Counted from the stretch's first letter, positions 23,527 through 32,285 are shown. The stretch: DNA of 32,455 nt from Candidatus Anaerobiospirillum pullistercoris (GCA_019114785.1 DXEV01000042.1:1-32455), one strand, 5' to 3'. Notes: generated by a model not told the origin, from the letters alone. Program-made: numbers and translations.

Positions 23527-25077
23527 ATGCTTACACGTCGCTCTAACTGGCCCCGTGCTCAGGGCAAAGCTAAAAAGAAAAATAGTCCCGCCACTAATTC
23601 CGAGGAATCAGCTTCTGGGTTAGATGCCATGACCTCAAGTTTTGGCTCATACACCCCATCTGGCTGGGCTAAAGAGCAGCGTGAGTATGGCGGTCGTACC
23701 CGTCGGGTGATGTGGGATGATGATCTTGATGATGCAGATGAGGCTGAAGACATTACAGCTTCTCCCCAAGGGCGTGAGCGTCGTGCCACTAAGATCATGA
23801 GTCTTGAAGACGTGATGCAAGGGCAAGCTCCAGATAGTGGTAAGACTAAGGGTAGAAGGCGAGTTAACGCTAAGGTAGCTAAAGTAGCTAAAGTAGGTAG
23901 AACTTCAAGTAATAGCACTGGCTATGATGCAGGTGCAGAGTCAACTTATACAAAGCGTAAAACCTTTGCCAAATCCTATCCTCAATCTCAGAAGACTGAG
24001 AGCCAGAGACCAAAGGTAGACTTAAGTAAGGTGATGAAGCCGCTATCGGCTTTAATGCCGTCAGAGTCCTCTGGCCTACAACAGGCTGAGACATCCCAGC
24101 TCCAGCCGCAAACACAGTCGCGGCCGCAAGAGCTCAAAGATCAAACACAAGAGCAAGAGGCTTTTCAACAGGATGAAAGGCGCGAGTGGTTAGAGTGGCA
24201 AGAGAGTAGCGATGATAGTGAGTTAGCGCCGAGCTTGTCTCCTCAGATGCCTGAGGAGCAGTCAGCTGCTCTGGAGCGCTCATGGGAGGATTGGGGTGCT
24301 CCACCACCTTTACCGCCTGATACTGATGATTATGAGTACGAACCAGTGCCTATGCCTGATTATCGTGCTGCAACCTTGGCGGCTGAGGCAGAGGCTGCCG
24401 ATGAGGTGGTGGAGTTTGAATCAGGGCCTGTGCCCCAGGCGTGGAAAAGAAAACGAACCCGTCGCTTTGGGGCGGGCGCTGCTCAAGCTGATGCTGGGGC
24501 GGGCGCTGTTACTAGCGATAACGTAGACGGCGATGAGTCCAAACCAGCAGGGCGCGGTCGCAGCTATCGGCGCTCTAGCTGGGGCAGGGGACAAAAGAGA
24601 TCGCCTGATGAGCTTGATGACAGTGTAGAAAAAGCTGTTAATGAAATGGTGCGCTTGCTTACGGGTCGTGAGTATGGTGCCCAAGAGCTTACTGAAAAAT
24701 GTTTGCTTCGTTTTACCCCAGAGGCTGTGGCCCAAGCTTTAGCTATTTGCCAAGAGCGTGGCTATCAGAGCGAAGAGCGCTATGGGCAAATGCTGGTGCG
24801 TCATATGGAGTTTAGCCTTTATGGCCCGATGAAATTGCAGCTGGAAGCTAGGCGCAAAAAGGTCTCGTGGGAGCTTTTACAGGAGCTTAGTGCTGAGGTC
24901 GATTGGGAACAATTGGCCTATGAGGCTTTAGTGAAAAAATACGGGGTTACGGTTTTGGACTATCCTACCCAGCGTAAGGCTTTAGCTTATATAGCGCGGC
25001 GTGGTTTTTCCTCTTCCTGTTGCCTCAATGCGCTGCATCGCATGTTGCAAGAGGCGCGGGAGAATAGTGAGTCGTAG
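23527..25077 (+). CDS. recX: RecX regulator with a 360-residue N-terminal extension
   Basis: RecX binds RecA filaments and blocks their extension. Only the last ~148 residues (369-516) match the family: KAVNEMVRLLTGREYGAQEL, AQALAICQERGYQSEERYG, three helical repeats, and KALAYIARRGFSS near the end. Residues 1-368 have no recognised domain; they are rich in Gln, Ser, Glu and Arg, with acidic (WDDDLDDADEAED), Pro-rich (APPPLPPDTDDYEYEPVPMP) and basic (KRKRTRRFG, RGRSYRRSSWGRG) patches, probably disordered. Total is 516 aa against about 166 in E. coli. GGGAAGAGA precedes the ATG. Position after recA supports the call. Confidence 0.85.
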   Translation: MLTRRSNWPRAQGKAKKKNSPATNSEESASGLDAMTSSFGSYTPSGWAKEQREYGGRTRRVMWDDDLDDADEAEDITASPQGRERRATKIMSLEDVMQGQAPDSGKTKGRRRVNAKVAKVAKVGRTSSNSTGYDAGAESTYTKRKTFAKSYPQSQKTESQRPKVDLSKVMKPLSALMPSESSGLQQAETSQLQPQTQSRPQELKDQTQEQEAFQQDERREWLEWQESSDDSELAPSLSPQMPEEQSAALERSWEDWGAPPPLPPDTDDYEYEPVPMPDYRAATLAAEAEAADEVVEFESGPVPQAWKRKRTRRFGAGAAQADAGAGAVTSDNVDGDESKPAGRGRSYRRSSWGRGQKRSPDELDDSVEKAVNEMVRLLTGREYGAQELTEKCLLRFTPEAVAQALAICQERGYQSEERYGQMLVRHMEFSLYGPMKLQLEARRKKVSWELLQELSAEVDWEQLAYEALVKKYGVTVLDYPTQRKALAYIARRGFSSSCCLNALHRMLQEARENSES

Positions 25078-25433
25078 GTAGAGGTGATTCTTTTGCTTTG
25101 TAACACCTGTCATACAGCTATTTGGGGAGCATAAAAGCAGTAAAAAGGCCGTTTTAGAGGATTTGGGCATGTGATTTGCCCTGTTGCTTGGGGCCTATAA
25201 GCCGTTTTTTGTGCACTGCCCCTGAAAAGGATAAGAAAAAGCTTTCTTTTCCTGAAAGGTAATGCCTAATATAGATAACTTAGGTGCTGCATGGCCTAAA
25301 TATCGGATTTTTACAAGTGGACTGAGATACGGCTGACAGAATTTGCTCCTCATTGCCAGAGTAGTTCGTGGTTATGGCTGGGTGATGTAATGAGATGTGG
25401 CAAGGGGAGCACTACAGAGCAAACAAGCAAAGC
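25078..25433. other. Gap after recX with a hairpin and possible untranslated RNA
   Basis: No gene is supported. A near-perfect hairpin AGGA-T-AAGAAA (25228-25238), loop AAGC, TTTCTT-T-TCCT (25243-25253) has one T/T mismatch, and CCTGAAAAGG / CCTGAAAGG flank it. GGGCA/TGCCC near 25170 may form a smaller stem. Together with the terminator at 25434, this stretch could encode a small RNA or a long leader. Promoter evidence is lacking. Confidence 0.35.
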
Positions 25434-25480
25434 AAAGCCCTTATCTTTTCGTATTTTTACGGAGAGATAGGGGCTTTTTT
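25434..25480 (+). terminator. Strong intrinsic terminator upstream of rluD
   Basis: AAAGCCCTTATCT (25434-25446) pairs with AGATAGGGGCTTT (25465-25477) with one G-U, enclosing CGTA/TACG, followed by a run of T to 25480. It is the best terminator in the window. It ends transcription 357 nt past the recX stop and 109 nt before rluD, so it either serves recX, an unseen RNA, or attenuates rluD. Confidence 0.88.
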
Positions 25481-25588
25481 GTTATTATGAGCGGCCAAAT
25501 GCTGCCCATAATTGGCTTGTTTAAGCTTTTCTTGGTGGGGCGTTGCTGGTTTTGCTTTTTGTCGACAGTGATGAAAGAGAGGATAGAG

Positions 25589-26560
25589 ATGAGCACAGAG
25601 ATTTCGCTTCAAGTCAGTGATGACTTCCATGGCAAACGCTTAGATGCCGCCTTAAGTGGCTTGATTGCCAATTATTCACGTAGTGCCCTCCGTGTCCTCA
25701 TTGACGAGGGTAAGGTCAGCGTTGATGGCCAAGTGCAGCTTAAGCCTAGCTTTAAGGTTAGCTCTGGGCAGACTCTGGTGGTTGATATGCCTGAGCCAGA
25801 AAACTTAGAAGCTCAGCCACAAGATCTGCCTTTGAATATTGTTTACCAAGATGATGATGTGCTGGTGATCAACAAGCCGATCGACTTTGTGGTGCATCCA
25901 GGGGCTGGAGTGAAAGATGGTACTGTTATGAATGCCGTACTGTTCCACTTCCCTCAGACTGTTAATTTAGCTCGTGCTGGTATTGTGCATCGTTTGGATA
26001 AAGATACCTCGGGCTTAATGGTGATTGCTCTGAGTCATAATGCGCAGTTTGCTTTGGTCAAAGCTATTAGTAAGCACTTAGTAGTGCGCGAGTACGAAGC
26101 CATTGTAGAGGGCGAGCTCACCGCTGGTGGCACTGTGGATGCCCCAATTGGTCGTGATATGCACATGCGCACCCGTATGGCAGTGGTGCCTGAGGGCATG
26201 GGCCGTGATGCCGTGACTCACTATCGAGTGATGGAGCATTTTCGTGCTCATACACGTTTGAAGCTGCGTCTGGAAACAGGTAGAACTCACCAGATCCGTG
26301 TGCATATGGCTTCCATCCATCACCCTCTGTTAGGTGATGTGCAGTACGGTGGCCGTCGTATCAAGCATCTTGCTGGTGCTAGCCCAGAGCTGGATAGCGC
26401 TATGAATAACTATCGTCATCAGGCTCTGCACGCCAGCCACATTGAGTTTGAGCATCCTGTGACTCATGAGCAGATGAGCTTTGATGCCCCGCTGCCAGAG
26501 GAGATGGAGCATCTCATCACTTTACTGCGTGAAGATTACAACTTGCACGGAACCTATTAG
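25589..26560 (+). CDS. rluD: 23S rRNA pseudouridine synthase RluD
   Basis: Makes pseudouridines 1911, 1915 and 1917 in helix 69 of 23S rRNA. The 323-residue protein (E. coli 326) begins with an S4 RNA-binding domain (residues about 15-70, KRLDAALSGLIANYSRSALRVLIDEGKVSVDG), then the catalytic domain with GIVHRLDKDTSGLMV, catalytic Asp137, and LETGRTHQIRVHMASIHHPLLGDVQYGG. The ATG at 25589 aligns with the family start and has GAGAGGA upstream; in-frame codons back to 25397 cross the terminator and are rejected. rluD-pgeF-clpB is the E. coli order (rluD-yfiH-clpB), which favours RluD over RluA or RluC. No insertion. Confidence 0.96.
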   Translation: MSTEISLQVSDDFHGKRLDAALSGLIANYSRSALRVLIDEGKVSVDGQVQLKPSFKVSSGQTLVVDMPEPENLEAQPQDLPLNIVYQDDDVLVINKPIDFVVHPGAGVKDGTVMNAVLFHFPQTVNLARAGIVHRLDKDTSGLMVIALSHNAQFALVKAISKHLVVREYEAIVEGELTAGGTVDAPIGRDMHMRTRMAVVPEGMGRDAVTHYRVMEHFRAHTRLKLRLETGRTHQIRVHMASIHHPLLGDVQYGGRRIKHLAGASPELDSAMNNYRHQALHASHIEFEHPVTHEQMSFDAPLPEEMEHLITLLREDYNLHGTY

Positions 26561-26910
26561 TGGTTAGGTGGGCTCTTTGTGTTTTGTTAGGCTGCGTGGA
26601 TGGGGGATGCTTGCTTTGTGGGTGGCAGTAAATTTCGCGGGCTTACTCACAAAATGGGGATTCAGAAACGCAATCAACTGACAAATAGCGGCAAAATGTA
26701 AAGATGTGTCGCTGTAAAGTTTAGCTCTCTTAATGGCAGCGAAGTTAAGTTTGGCCGCCATTGCAAGGATGCAAAGCCAGCTAGAGCTTTGCCGGTCTAA
26801 GCTTTGCAGTTTAGTCTTTGGTGAACAAGGTGTTTGGGTTTTTTGACTCCTGCTTGAGTCTGACATGAGGGGCATGCCAGCGCAGGATTTGGGTATTGTG
26901 TGAGGCAGAC
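26561..26910. other. Intergenic region between rluD and pgeF
   Basis: No gene is supported. GCAAAGC (26771-26777) can pair with either of two copies of GCTTTGC (26786-26792 or 26801-26807), giving alternative hairpins. GACTC/GAGTC around CTGCTT (near 26844) follows a TTTTTT run. A minus-strand open frame across the whole gap (26564-26923) has no recognisable features. Confidence 0.4.
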
Positions 26911-28404
26911 ATGGACGGATCAACGCAAGAGCAAAGAGAACAGCAAGTTGCTCAGTTGAAAGCTCAACAGCTGTTGGAGGCGGTACGTAGCGCCCTCCTG
27001 AATGGTCGTTATGTCGTAGTGGACTGCTTTGAGGGGCCTTTTACCTCTTTCATTACCACGCGTTTTGGTGGTAATAGCGTGGCTCCTTTCGATACCCTCA
27101 ATATGGCCTACCATGTGGGTGATAACCCTCTTGCTGTAGCATATAACCGTCAATTAGTACGCAATGATTTCGGCTTCGATCATCTGTGCTTTATGGATCA
27201 AAGCCACACCAATAAGGTGATGGTGGTAGATGAAAACAACGTGGAGCAAGAGATCTTTCCTTGCGATGGTATTGTCACCAAGCTTAAAGGTGTGGCCTTA
27301 GCAGTAATGACCGCAGACTGCCTACCATTGCTGTTGTGTGATGAGGAAAAGCAGGTAGTTGGTGCGATCCACTGTGGTTGGCGCGGTATTGCTTCAGGCA
27401 TTATTGCCAATGCCATTGATAAGATGGAAGAGCTCGGAGCACGACGCGATCGCATTATTGCTTATATGGGGCCTGCTATTGGCCCACGCTCTTTTGTGGT
27501 GGGAGATGATGTCCGCGACGTCTTTATCCAGCAATATGAGCCTTTTGCCGAAGCCTTTGTTGATCGCGTGGTCGTTAATCCTAACTTCACTATGACGGCC
27601 TCTCCTGTGGCCAGTAGTGCTTTTAGTATTGAGGGCACTACCGCTGTATTGCTGGGACGCCTTGCCCGTACCTTAAATGCACAGAGCTCTATAGCTAAAG
27701 CTGCTGCTGTGGTTGCAGCAGAGAAGGCCTCAAAGGAGGCTGCTAAAGAAGCAGCTCAAGGGAATAGTGCTTCTCACGGCTCTAGCACTACTTTTGATGC
27801 AAGCTATAAGGGCTCAGCCGTTGCGATTAATGCTAATGCGCAACATCCAGCCGTAGATGATTTAAAAGCTAATGTGGCTCAGAGCGGTGCTCTTGAACAA
27901 GGGCCAGTGCCTGCTGATGCCTGTCGTAACGTCGTGGATCCTGAACTTAAGGCTACAGTGGCAGCACAACAAGCTGACAATTCATCGGCATCTGCAGAAG
28001 CATCAGCATCTTCAGATGCTCAAGCTGAGGCTACCAAGCCAACTGCCCGTGACTTCTTAGTAGCGGAAGGCACTTTGCCACGTAGTGAGATCCTCAATAG
28101 CGAGGAGGATCTGGCCATGATGGAGCGTATTAAGCGCGTACAGGTTCCAGGTGCTTTTAATGAAAATACGGTCTTAGAAGTGCTGCATGATCCTGAGCTG
28201 GGTGAGATTAAGCTTCTACGACTCGAGGGTAAGCATCTGTGCAATATCTACGAGTTAGTGGTTTTAGCTTTACAGCGAGCTGGTGCTACTGGCTTTGTCT
28301 ACGGTGGTCGTTTTGATACCTTTGCCCAGTCCACGCTGTTTTATTCCTATCGTAAATCCAACCGCACAGGGCGCATGGCCTCGATCATTAGCATCAATCG
28401 CTAA
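26911..28404 (+). CDS. pgeF: Peptidoglycan editing factor PgeF (YfiH/multicopper laccase-like) with a large insertion
   Basis: Family known for removing wrongly incorporated L-Ser from the peptidoglycan stem peptide; homologues also act as purine nucleoside oxidases or phosphorylases. From this ATG the protein is 497 aa against 243 in E. coli. The core is intact: TTRFGGNS, metal-site His99 (QSHTNKV), Cys137 (MTADCLPLLLC) and His154 (AIHCGWRG), GPAIGPRSFVVG, and the C-terminal FYSYRKSNRTGRMASII. About 215 residues (about 221-440) are inserted before the last ~57; they are rich in Ala, Ser, Gln and Glu with a more ordered end (VLEVLHDPELGEIKLLRLEG). A Ser/Gln-rich head of about 40 residues is also extra. 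GAGG lies 6 nt upstream. The neighbours rluD and clpB match E. coli. Confidence 0.88.
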   Translation: MDGSTQEQREQQVAQLKAQQLLEAVRSALLNGRYVVVDCFEGPFTSFITTRFGGNSVAPFDTLNMAYHVGDNPLAVAYNRQLVRNDFGFDHLCFMDQSHTNKVMVVDENNVEQEIFPCDGIVTKLKGVALAVMTADCLPLLLCDEEKQVVGAIHCGWRGIASGIIANAIDKMEELGARRDRIIAYMGPAIGPRSFVVGDDVRDVFIQQYEPFAEAFVDRVVVNPNFTMTASPVASSAFSIEGTTAVLLGRLARTLNAQSSIAKAAAVVAAEKASKEAAKEAAQGNSASHGSSTTFDASYKGSAVAINANAQHPAVDDLKANVAQSGALEQGPVPADACRNVVDPELKATVAAQQADNSSASAEASASSDAQAEATKPTARDFLVAEGTLPRSEILNSEEDLAMMERIKRVQVPGAFNENTVLEVLHDPELGEIKLLRLEGKHLCNIYELVVLALQRAGATGFVYGGRFDTFAQSTLFYSYRKSNRTGRMASIISINR

Positions 28405-28443
28405 GTTTGCTACCTAACGCTGTCGTCTTAACCCTGCCATCCT

Positions 28444-28462
28444 AGCTCGGCCTAGCCGAGCT
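28444..28462 (+). terminator. Hairpin after pgeF, possible terminator
   Basis: AGCTCGGC (28444-28451), loop CTA, GCCGAGCT (28455-28462), a perfect 8-bp stem followed by CTGCTTGTTGTG. The U-content is modest, so it may be a gene-end palindrome and not a full terminator. Confidence 0.45.
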
Positions 28463-28712
28463 CTGCTTGTTGTGTTCTGATCCACAGCAGTGCTGATTTT
28501 TAGCTGCCAGATTAGCATTTTCCATTTCCTTGGCTTTAGTCAGTTCCTTTGGTATTTATGCTTTGGAGCTTGCTAATTGCCGCTAGTGTGCGCTTTTCCT
28601 CTCCTTTTCTTTGTTCCACAATGGCTATTTTTGCTCAATATGAAACAGAGTGTCATGGATTGGCCTATATTTGCCGCTATCTCTAAGATAGTAAAAATAT
28701 TTTTTGTGATCT

Positions 28713-28740
28713 CTTTAAATTCAGAGCGTTAGACCCCACG
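28713..28740 (+). promoter_or_regulatory. Sigma-32-type heat-shock promoter for clpB
   Basis: CTTTAAA (28713-28719), 14 nt, CCCCACG (28734-28740) matches the heat-shock consensus CTTGAAA-N(11-16)-CCCCAT with one difference in each element. Transcription would start near 28747, giving a leader of about 340 nt. ClpB is a classical sigma-32 target, so position and identity agree. The stretch 28463-28712 upstream is AT-rich with nothing else clear. Confidence 0.7.
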
Positions 28741-28746
28741 TCGTTA

Positions 28747-29089
28747 GGTGTAAGAAACTAGCATCGAGTGCTAAGAGTTAATCCCTTTTGAGGAGGATTT
28801 TCTTAGTACTGCACGAGGCACCAAGCACGTAGTATTTGCCTCCATATGAGGCTCTGATGAGAGCATTGGACGGTGGAATACACGGTACGCTTAAGCTGAA
28901 GTGCAACTGGTGCTCCCAGTACCACTAGAAAATTCTAGGCTTATGCCTGAGGTTGAAAGCCTAAGGCCCAAAGCCAAAGGAGTGGTATCTGGCTGTAAGG
29001 CGGCAGGAATCTAGATTCTTGAGCCAAGAAGCATAAGGAGAGCACAAGATTGATGCCGGTGACGGGTTTTTTCTGTTTGGAGGAACGAG
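28747..29089 (+). ncRNA. Long structured clpB leader, candidate regulatory RNA
   Basis: No reading frame. Candidate stems, in order: GTGCTAAGA (28768-28776) with TCTTAGTAC (28801-28809, one G-U), enclosing AATCC/GGATT; GAGGCA (28815-28820) with TGCCTC (28837-28842); GCTCT-GATG-AGAGC (28851-28864); GGTAC (28884-28888) with GTACC (28919-28923), enclosing CGCTT/AAGTG; CTAGAA/TTCTAG (28925-28938), which competes with TAGGCTT/AAGCCTA (28936-28963); TGGCT/AGCCA (28990-29026), enclosing GAATCTAGATTC; and a CCG-GTGA-CGG mini-hairpin before TTTTTT (about 29055-29070), 11 nt before the Shine-Dalgarno. It matches no RNA family I can recall. It could be a thermosensor, an attenuator or a processed sRNA; all are inference. 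Confidence 0.5.
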
Positions 29090-31711
29090 ATGCGTTTGGA
29101 GCGATTTACTGTCAAGTTTCAAGAAGCCTTATCTGACGCACAATCGTTAGCCGTAGGTCACGATAACCAGTTTATCGAGCCTGTCCATATCATGGCAGCC
29201 TTGGTAAACCAAGAGGATGGCTCGGTTCGTCCTCTGTTGACCTTAGCTGGTTCCGATCCTCAAGCTGTTAAGTTACTGGTGGATAAGGCAGTAGACAATC
29301 TGCCTCGGGTTCAGGGAGTGGGTGGTGATCTACAGTTATCACCACAGACGGGTAAGCTCTTAAATCTCTGCGACAAGTTATCGCAAAAGTACCAAGACTC
29401 ATTCATCTCCTCAGAGATGTTTGTCTTGGCTGCTATGGAGACTGAGGGCGATTTAAAGCGCATTTTAGAGCAGTGCAACCTGACTAAGGAAAAGCTGAAG
29501 CAAGCCTTAGACACTATGCGCGCTGGTAGCAAGGTCGATAGCGACAATGCTGAGACTGCTCGTGGAGCCTTAGCTAAGTACACCATTGATTTAACTGAGC
29601 GTGCTGAGCAAGGCAAGCTGGATCCTGTGATTGGTCGTGACGATGAGATCCGCCGCACTATGCAGGTGCTGCAACGTCGTACCAAGAACAATCCTGTGCT
29701 GATCGGTGAGCCTGGTGTAGGTAAGACCGCTATTGTTGAGGGCTTAGCCCAACGTATTGTCAAAGGCGAGGTGCCTGAGGGACTGCGCAACAAGCGTGTG
29801 CTTACTTTGGATCTCGGTGCTTTGATTGCTGGTGCTAAGTATCGTGGCGAGTTTGAGGAGCGTTTAAAGGCTGTCTTAAACGAGCTGGCCAAGCAAGAAG
29901 GCAAGGTGATCCTCTTTATCGACGAAATCCACACCATGGTGGGGGCCGGTAAGGGAGAGGGCTCCATGGATGCAGGCAATATGTTGAAGCCTGCCTTGGC
30001 CCGTGGCGAGCTGCACTGCGTAGGTGCTACTACTCTTGATGAGTACCGTCAGTACGTGGAAAAGGATGCAGCTTTAGAGCGTCGTTTCCAAAAGGTGCTG
30101 GTGGATGAGCCTTCGGTAGAGAACACCATTGCTATTCTGCGTGGCTTAAAAGAGCGCTATGAGCTGCACCACCATGTGCAGATCACGGATCCTGCCATCG
30201 TGGCTGCTGCTACTTTGTCTAACCGTTATATCTCTGATCGTCAGTTGCCTGATAAGGCCATTGACCGCATTGATGAGGCTGCAGCTAGCATTAGATTGCA
30301 GATTGACTCCAAGCCAGAGCCACTCGATAAGATTGATCACCGCCTGATCCAATTAAAGATGGAGCGTCAGGCTGTGGCCAAAGAGACGGATGAAGCTAGT
30401 AAGAAGCGTCTTGAGGCCATGGATCAAGAGATCAAGGAAAATGAGGCCGAGTACCAGCGCTTAGATGCTATCTGGAAGCACGAAAAGCAAATGCTTGAGG
30501 GCACCCAGAAGATCAAGGAAAAGCTGGAGCAAGCTCGTCATGAGTTTGAGGTGGCTCGTCGTAGTGGCGATCTGGCTCGTATGAGTGAGCTGCAATACGG
30601 CACCATTCCTAATTTAGAGCGTCAGATCGCTGAAAGCAGCAAGGTTGAAGGTCAGCGCACTGAGCTTTTAAAGAACAAGGTCACTGATGCAGAGATCGCT
30701 GAAGTGGTATCGCGTGCTACCGGTATTCCTGTGGCTAAGATGCTGGAAGGCGAGCGTGAAAAGCTGTTGCACATGGAAGACAATCTGCACAAGCGTGTGA
30801 TTGGTCAGTCCGAGGCTGTGACTGCTATTGCTTCTGCTATTAGACGTAGCCGTGCTGGCTTGTCGGATCCTAATCGCCCAATCGGTTCGTTCCTGTTCTT
30901 AGGCCCAACTGGTGTCGGTAAAACTGAGCTGTGTAAGGCTTTGGCCGAGTTCATGTTCGATACCGAAAAGGCCATGGTACGTATCGATATGTCGGAGTTT
31001 ATGGAGAAGTTCTCGGTCTCTAGACTGGTCGGTGCTCCTCCAGGATACGTGGGCTACGAGCAGGGCGGTTATTTAACCGAGGCAGTGCGTCGTCGTCCAT
31101 ACTCGGTGATTCTGCTCGATGAGATCGAAAAGGCACATCCTGATGTCTTTAACATCTTGTTACAGGTATTGGATGATGGCCGTTTGACCGACGGACAAGG
31201 TCGTACAGTGGACTTTAAGAACACTGTGATCATCATGACCTCGAACTTAGGTTCGTCCATGATTCAAGAGGAAAGTGGTAAGAGCTCTTACGATGAGATC
31301 AAGGCTAAGCTGCTGACCATCTTGGAGAAGAACTTTAAGCCTGAGTTCCTGAATCGTATTGATGAGACTGTGGTCTTCCACCCTCTGTCGCACGAAAACA
31401 TTAAAGACATCGCCAAGATTCAGCTCAACACCTTGAGCAAGCGCTTAAAGGATGTGGATCTTGAGGTGAGCGTTGCCGATAATGTCTACGACTATGTGGC
31501 TAAGGTTGGCTTTGATCCTGTGTTTGGTGCTCGTCCATTACGTCGTGCTATCCAAAACGAGATCGAAGATCCGCTCTCTAAGATGATTTTGGAAGGCAAG
31601 TTACAGCCTAACAAGAGCTATGAGCTTAACGAGAGTGCTGAGGGCAAGTTGGAGTGCAAGTTGTTACCTTCGCAAGATGGTGCTACTGCCCAAATCCAGC
31701 AACGCTCTTAA
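29090..31711 (+). CDS. clpB: ATP-dependent disaggregase ClpB
   Basis: Hexameric AAA+ chaperone that pulls proteins out of aggregates together with DnaK. The 873-residue protein (E. coli 857) has an N-terminal Clp-N domain (1-145), AAA-1 with Walker A GEPGVGKT (from about 205) and Walker [16 protein letters not shown], the coiled-coil middle domain (about 405-525) that marks ClpB, and AAA-2 with GPTGVGKT (from about 605), [14 protein letters not shown] and the [10 protein letters not shown] sensor-2 motif. Pore-loop motifs [11 protein letters not shown] and [15 protein letters not shown] are present. GGAGG lies 7 nt before the ATG. It follows a sigma-32-like promoter and a long leader. The C-terminal ~15 residues are extra and polar. 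Confidence 0.99.
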   Translation: MRLERFTVKFQEALSDAQSLAVGHDNQFIEPVHIMAALVNQEDGSVRPLLTLAGSDPQAVKLLVDKAVDNLPRVQGVGGDLQLSPQTGKLLNLCDKLSQKYQDSFISSEMFVLAAMETEGDLKRILEQCNLTKEKLKQALDTMRAGSKVDSDNAETARGALAKYTIDLTERAEQGKLDPVIGRDDEIRRTMQVLQRRTKNNPVLIGEPGVGKTAIVEGLAQRIVKGEVPEGLRNKRVLTLDLGALIAGAKYRGEFEERLKAVLNELAKQEGKVILFIDEIHTMVGAGKGEGSMDAGNMLKPALARGELHCVGATTLDEYRQYVEKDAALERRFQKVLVDEPSVENTIAILRGLKERYELHHHVQITDPAIVAAATLSNRYISDRQLPDKAIDRIDEAAASIRLQIDSKPEPLDKIDHRLIQLKMERQAVAKETDEASKKRLEAMDQEIKENEAEYQRLDAIWKHEKQMLEGTQKIKEKLEQARHEFEVARRSGDLARMSELQYGTIPNLERQIAESSKVEGQRTELLKNKVTDAEIAEVVSRATGIPVAKMLEGEREKLLHMEDNLHKRVIGQSEAVTAIASAIRRSRAGLSDPNRPIGSFLFLGPTGVGKTELCKALAEFMFDTEKAMVRIDMSEFMEKFSVSRLVGAPPGYVGYEQGGYLTEAVRRRPYSVILLDEIEKAHPDVFNILLQVLDDGRLTDGQGRTVDFKNTVIIMTSNLGSSMIQEESGKSSYDEIKAKLLTILEKNFKPEFLNRIDETVVFHPLSHENIKDIAKIQLNTLSKRLKDVDLEVSVADNVYDYVAKVGFDPVFGARPLRRAIQNEIEDPLSKMILEGKLQPNKSYELNESAEGKLECKLLPSQDGATAQIQQRS

Positions 31712-31797
31712 TGCTTTAAGCAAGCTTATTGCTTTGAGCAGTAAGCGTTAAGCTGCATTAATAGCGGGATAACAACCGCAAACAAAGGAGTAGCCTG

Positions 31798-31815
31798 ATG
31801 GTCACAGACATGTAA
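31798..31815 (+). other. Five-codon open frame inside a hairpin, after clpB
   Basis: AAAGGAG (31784-31790) is followed 7 nt later by ATG GTC ACA GAC ATG TAA (MVTDM). The start codon lies in the left arm and the stop ends at the right arm of a hairpin: CTGATGGT (31795-31802), ACCATCAG (31815-31822). A terminator follows 10 nt later. The layout resembles a leader-peptide attenuator, but no gene it would control follows except the rRNA operon with its own promoter. It may be chance. Confidence 0.25.
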
Positions 31816-31832
31816 CCATCAGACAGCAAAGG

Positions 31833-31863
31833 CCCAGAGAGATGTAGATCTTTCTGGGTTTTT
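31833..31863 (+). terminator. Intrinsic terminator of clpB
   Basis: CCCAGAGAGAT (31833-31843), loop GTAG, ATCTTTCTGGG (31848-31858), TTTTT. Eleven base pairs with one G-U and a U-tract. It isolates clpB from the rRNA operon. Confidence 0.9.
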
Positions 31864-32084
31864 GCTTTTTAGGGCCAACAAAGTTTCCGTTTAGGGCTGT
31901 GAAGGAGCGGCTAAAAACGCATTTTGTCCCTCTTGGCTCTGTTTTGAGGAGCAGGGGAGGGAATTTTACTTGCGTTCCCGAGGATGGTTTTGAGGGCAAG
32001 CTTAGCTCTCAATTCTGGCGTAAAAATGGGATTCTTCTCACGTTTTTCATGAGCGATTTTTGCTAGTATGGATCTTACGCGCTA
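31864..32084. other. Spacer upstream of the rRNA promoter
   Basis: No gene seen. The sequence becomes increasingly AT-rich. TTTTTGCTAGTATGG near 32056-32070 could hold a second -10 element (TAGTAT), but no good -35 accompanies it. Fis-type sites cannot be called by eye. Confidence 0.3.
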
Positions 32085-32143
32085 ACTTTTTTAAGATTTT
32101 TTTTTAAAAAAAGTGTTGACGCCGGATCGAAAATCCTTAAAAT
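32085..32143 (+). promoter_or_regulatory. rRNA operon promoter with UP element
   Basis: An A/T-only tract (about 32086-32112, T-runs and A-runs) just before TTGACG (32116-32121) fits an UP element. After 16 nt comes TAAAAT (32138-32143), then the GC-rich discriminator ACGTTCCCGC. Short spacing and GC discriminator are typical of rRNA P1 promoters controlled by ppGpp, which RelA in this window makes. Start is near 32150. Confidence 0.85.
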
Positions 32144-32188
32144 ACGTTCCCGCTGACACGCACTGAGGTGTGCAGCGAAATCAAAAAG

Positions 32189-32219
32189 CAAAGCCTAGCG
32201 CTTTGTGGTTCTTTAAAAA
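32189..32219 (+). promoter_or_regulatory. rRNA leader boxB-like hairpin and boxA antitermination site
   Basis: CAAAGC (32189-32194), CTAGC, GCTTTG (32200-32205) is in the boxB position. TTCTTTAAAAA (about 32209-32219) matches boxA of E. coli rrn leaders (TGCTCTTTAACA), and the following ACAATCTGTGT is also shared. Nus-factor binding here would prevent Rho termination in the operon. Confidence 0.8.
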
Positions 32220-32285
32220 TTAGATACAAACAATCTGTGTAGGTTCTTGACAAGAACTTCGAGTTATTAGCCAATAAGCTGCACA

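Noticed and set aside
26564-26923. 119-codon minus-strand frame between rluD and pgeF
   Set aside because: No domain, no plausible start context, and it overlaps the pgeF start.
28854-28860. CTGATGA, the hammerhead ribozyme core, in the clpB leader
   Set aside because: No GAAA at the required place after a following stem II and no matching cleavage-site stem; it is part of a short GCTCT/AGAGC hairpin.
29311-29979. 222-codon minus-strand frame inside clpB
   Set aside because: Antisense shadow of a strongly conserved gene; Ser/Arg-rich translation typical of such shadows.
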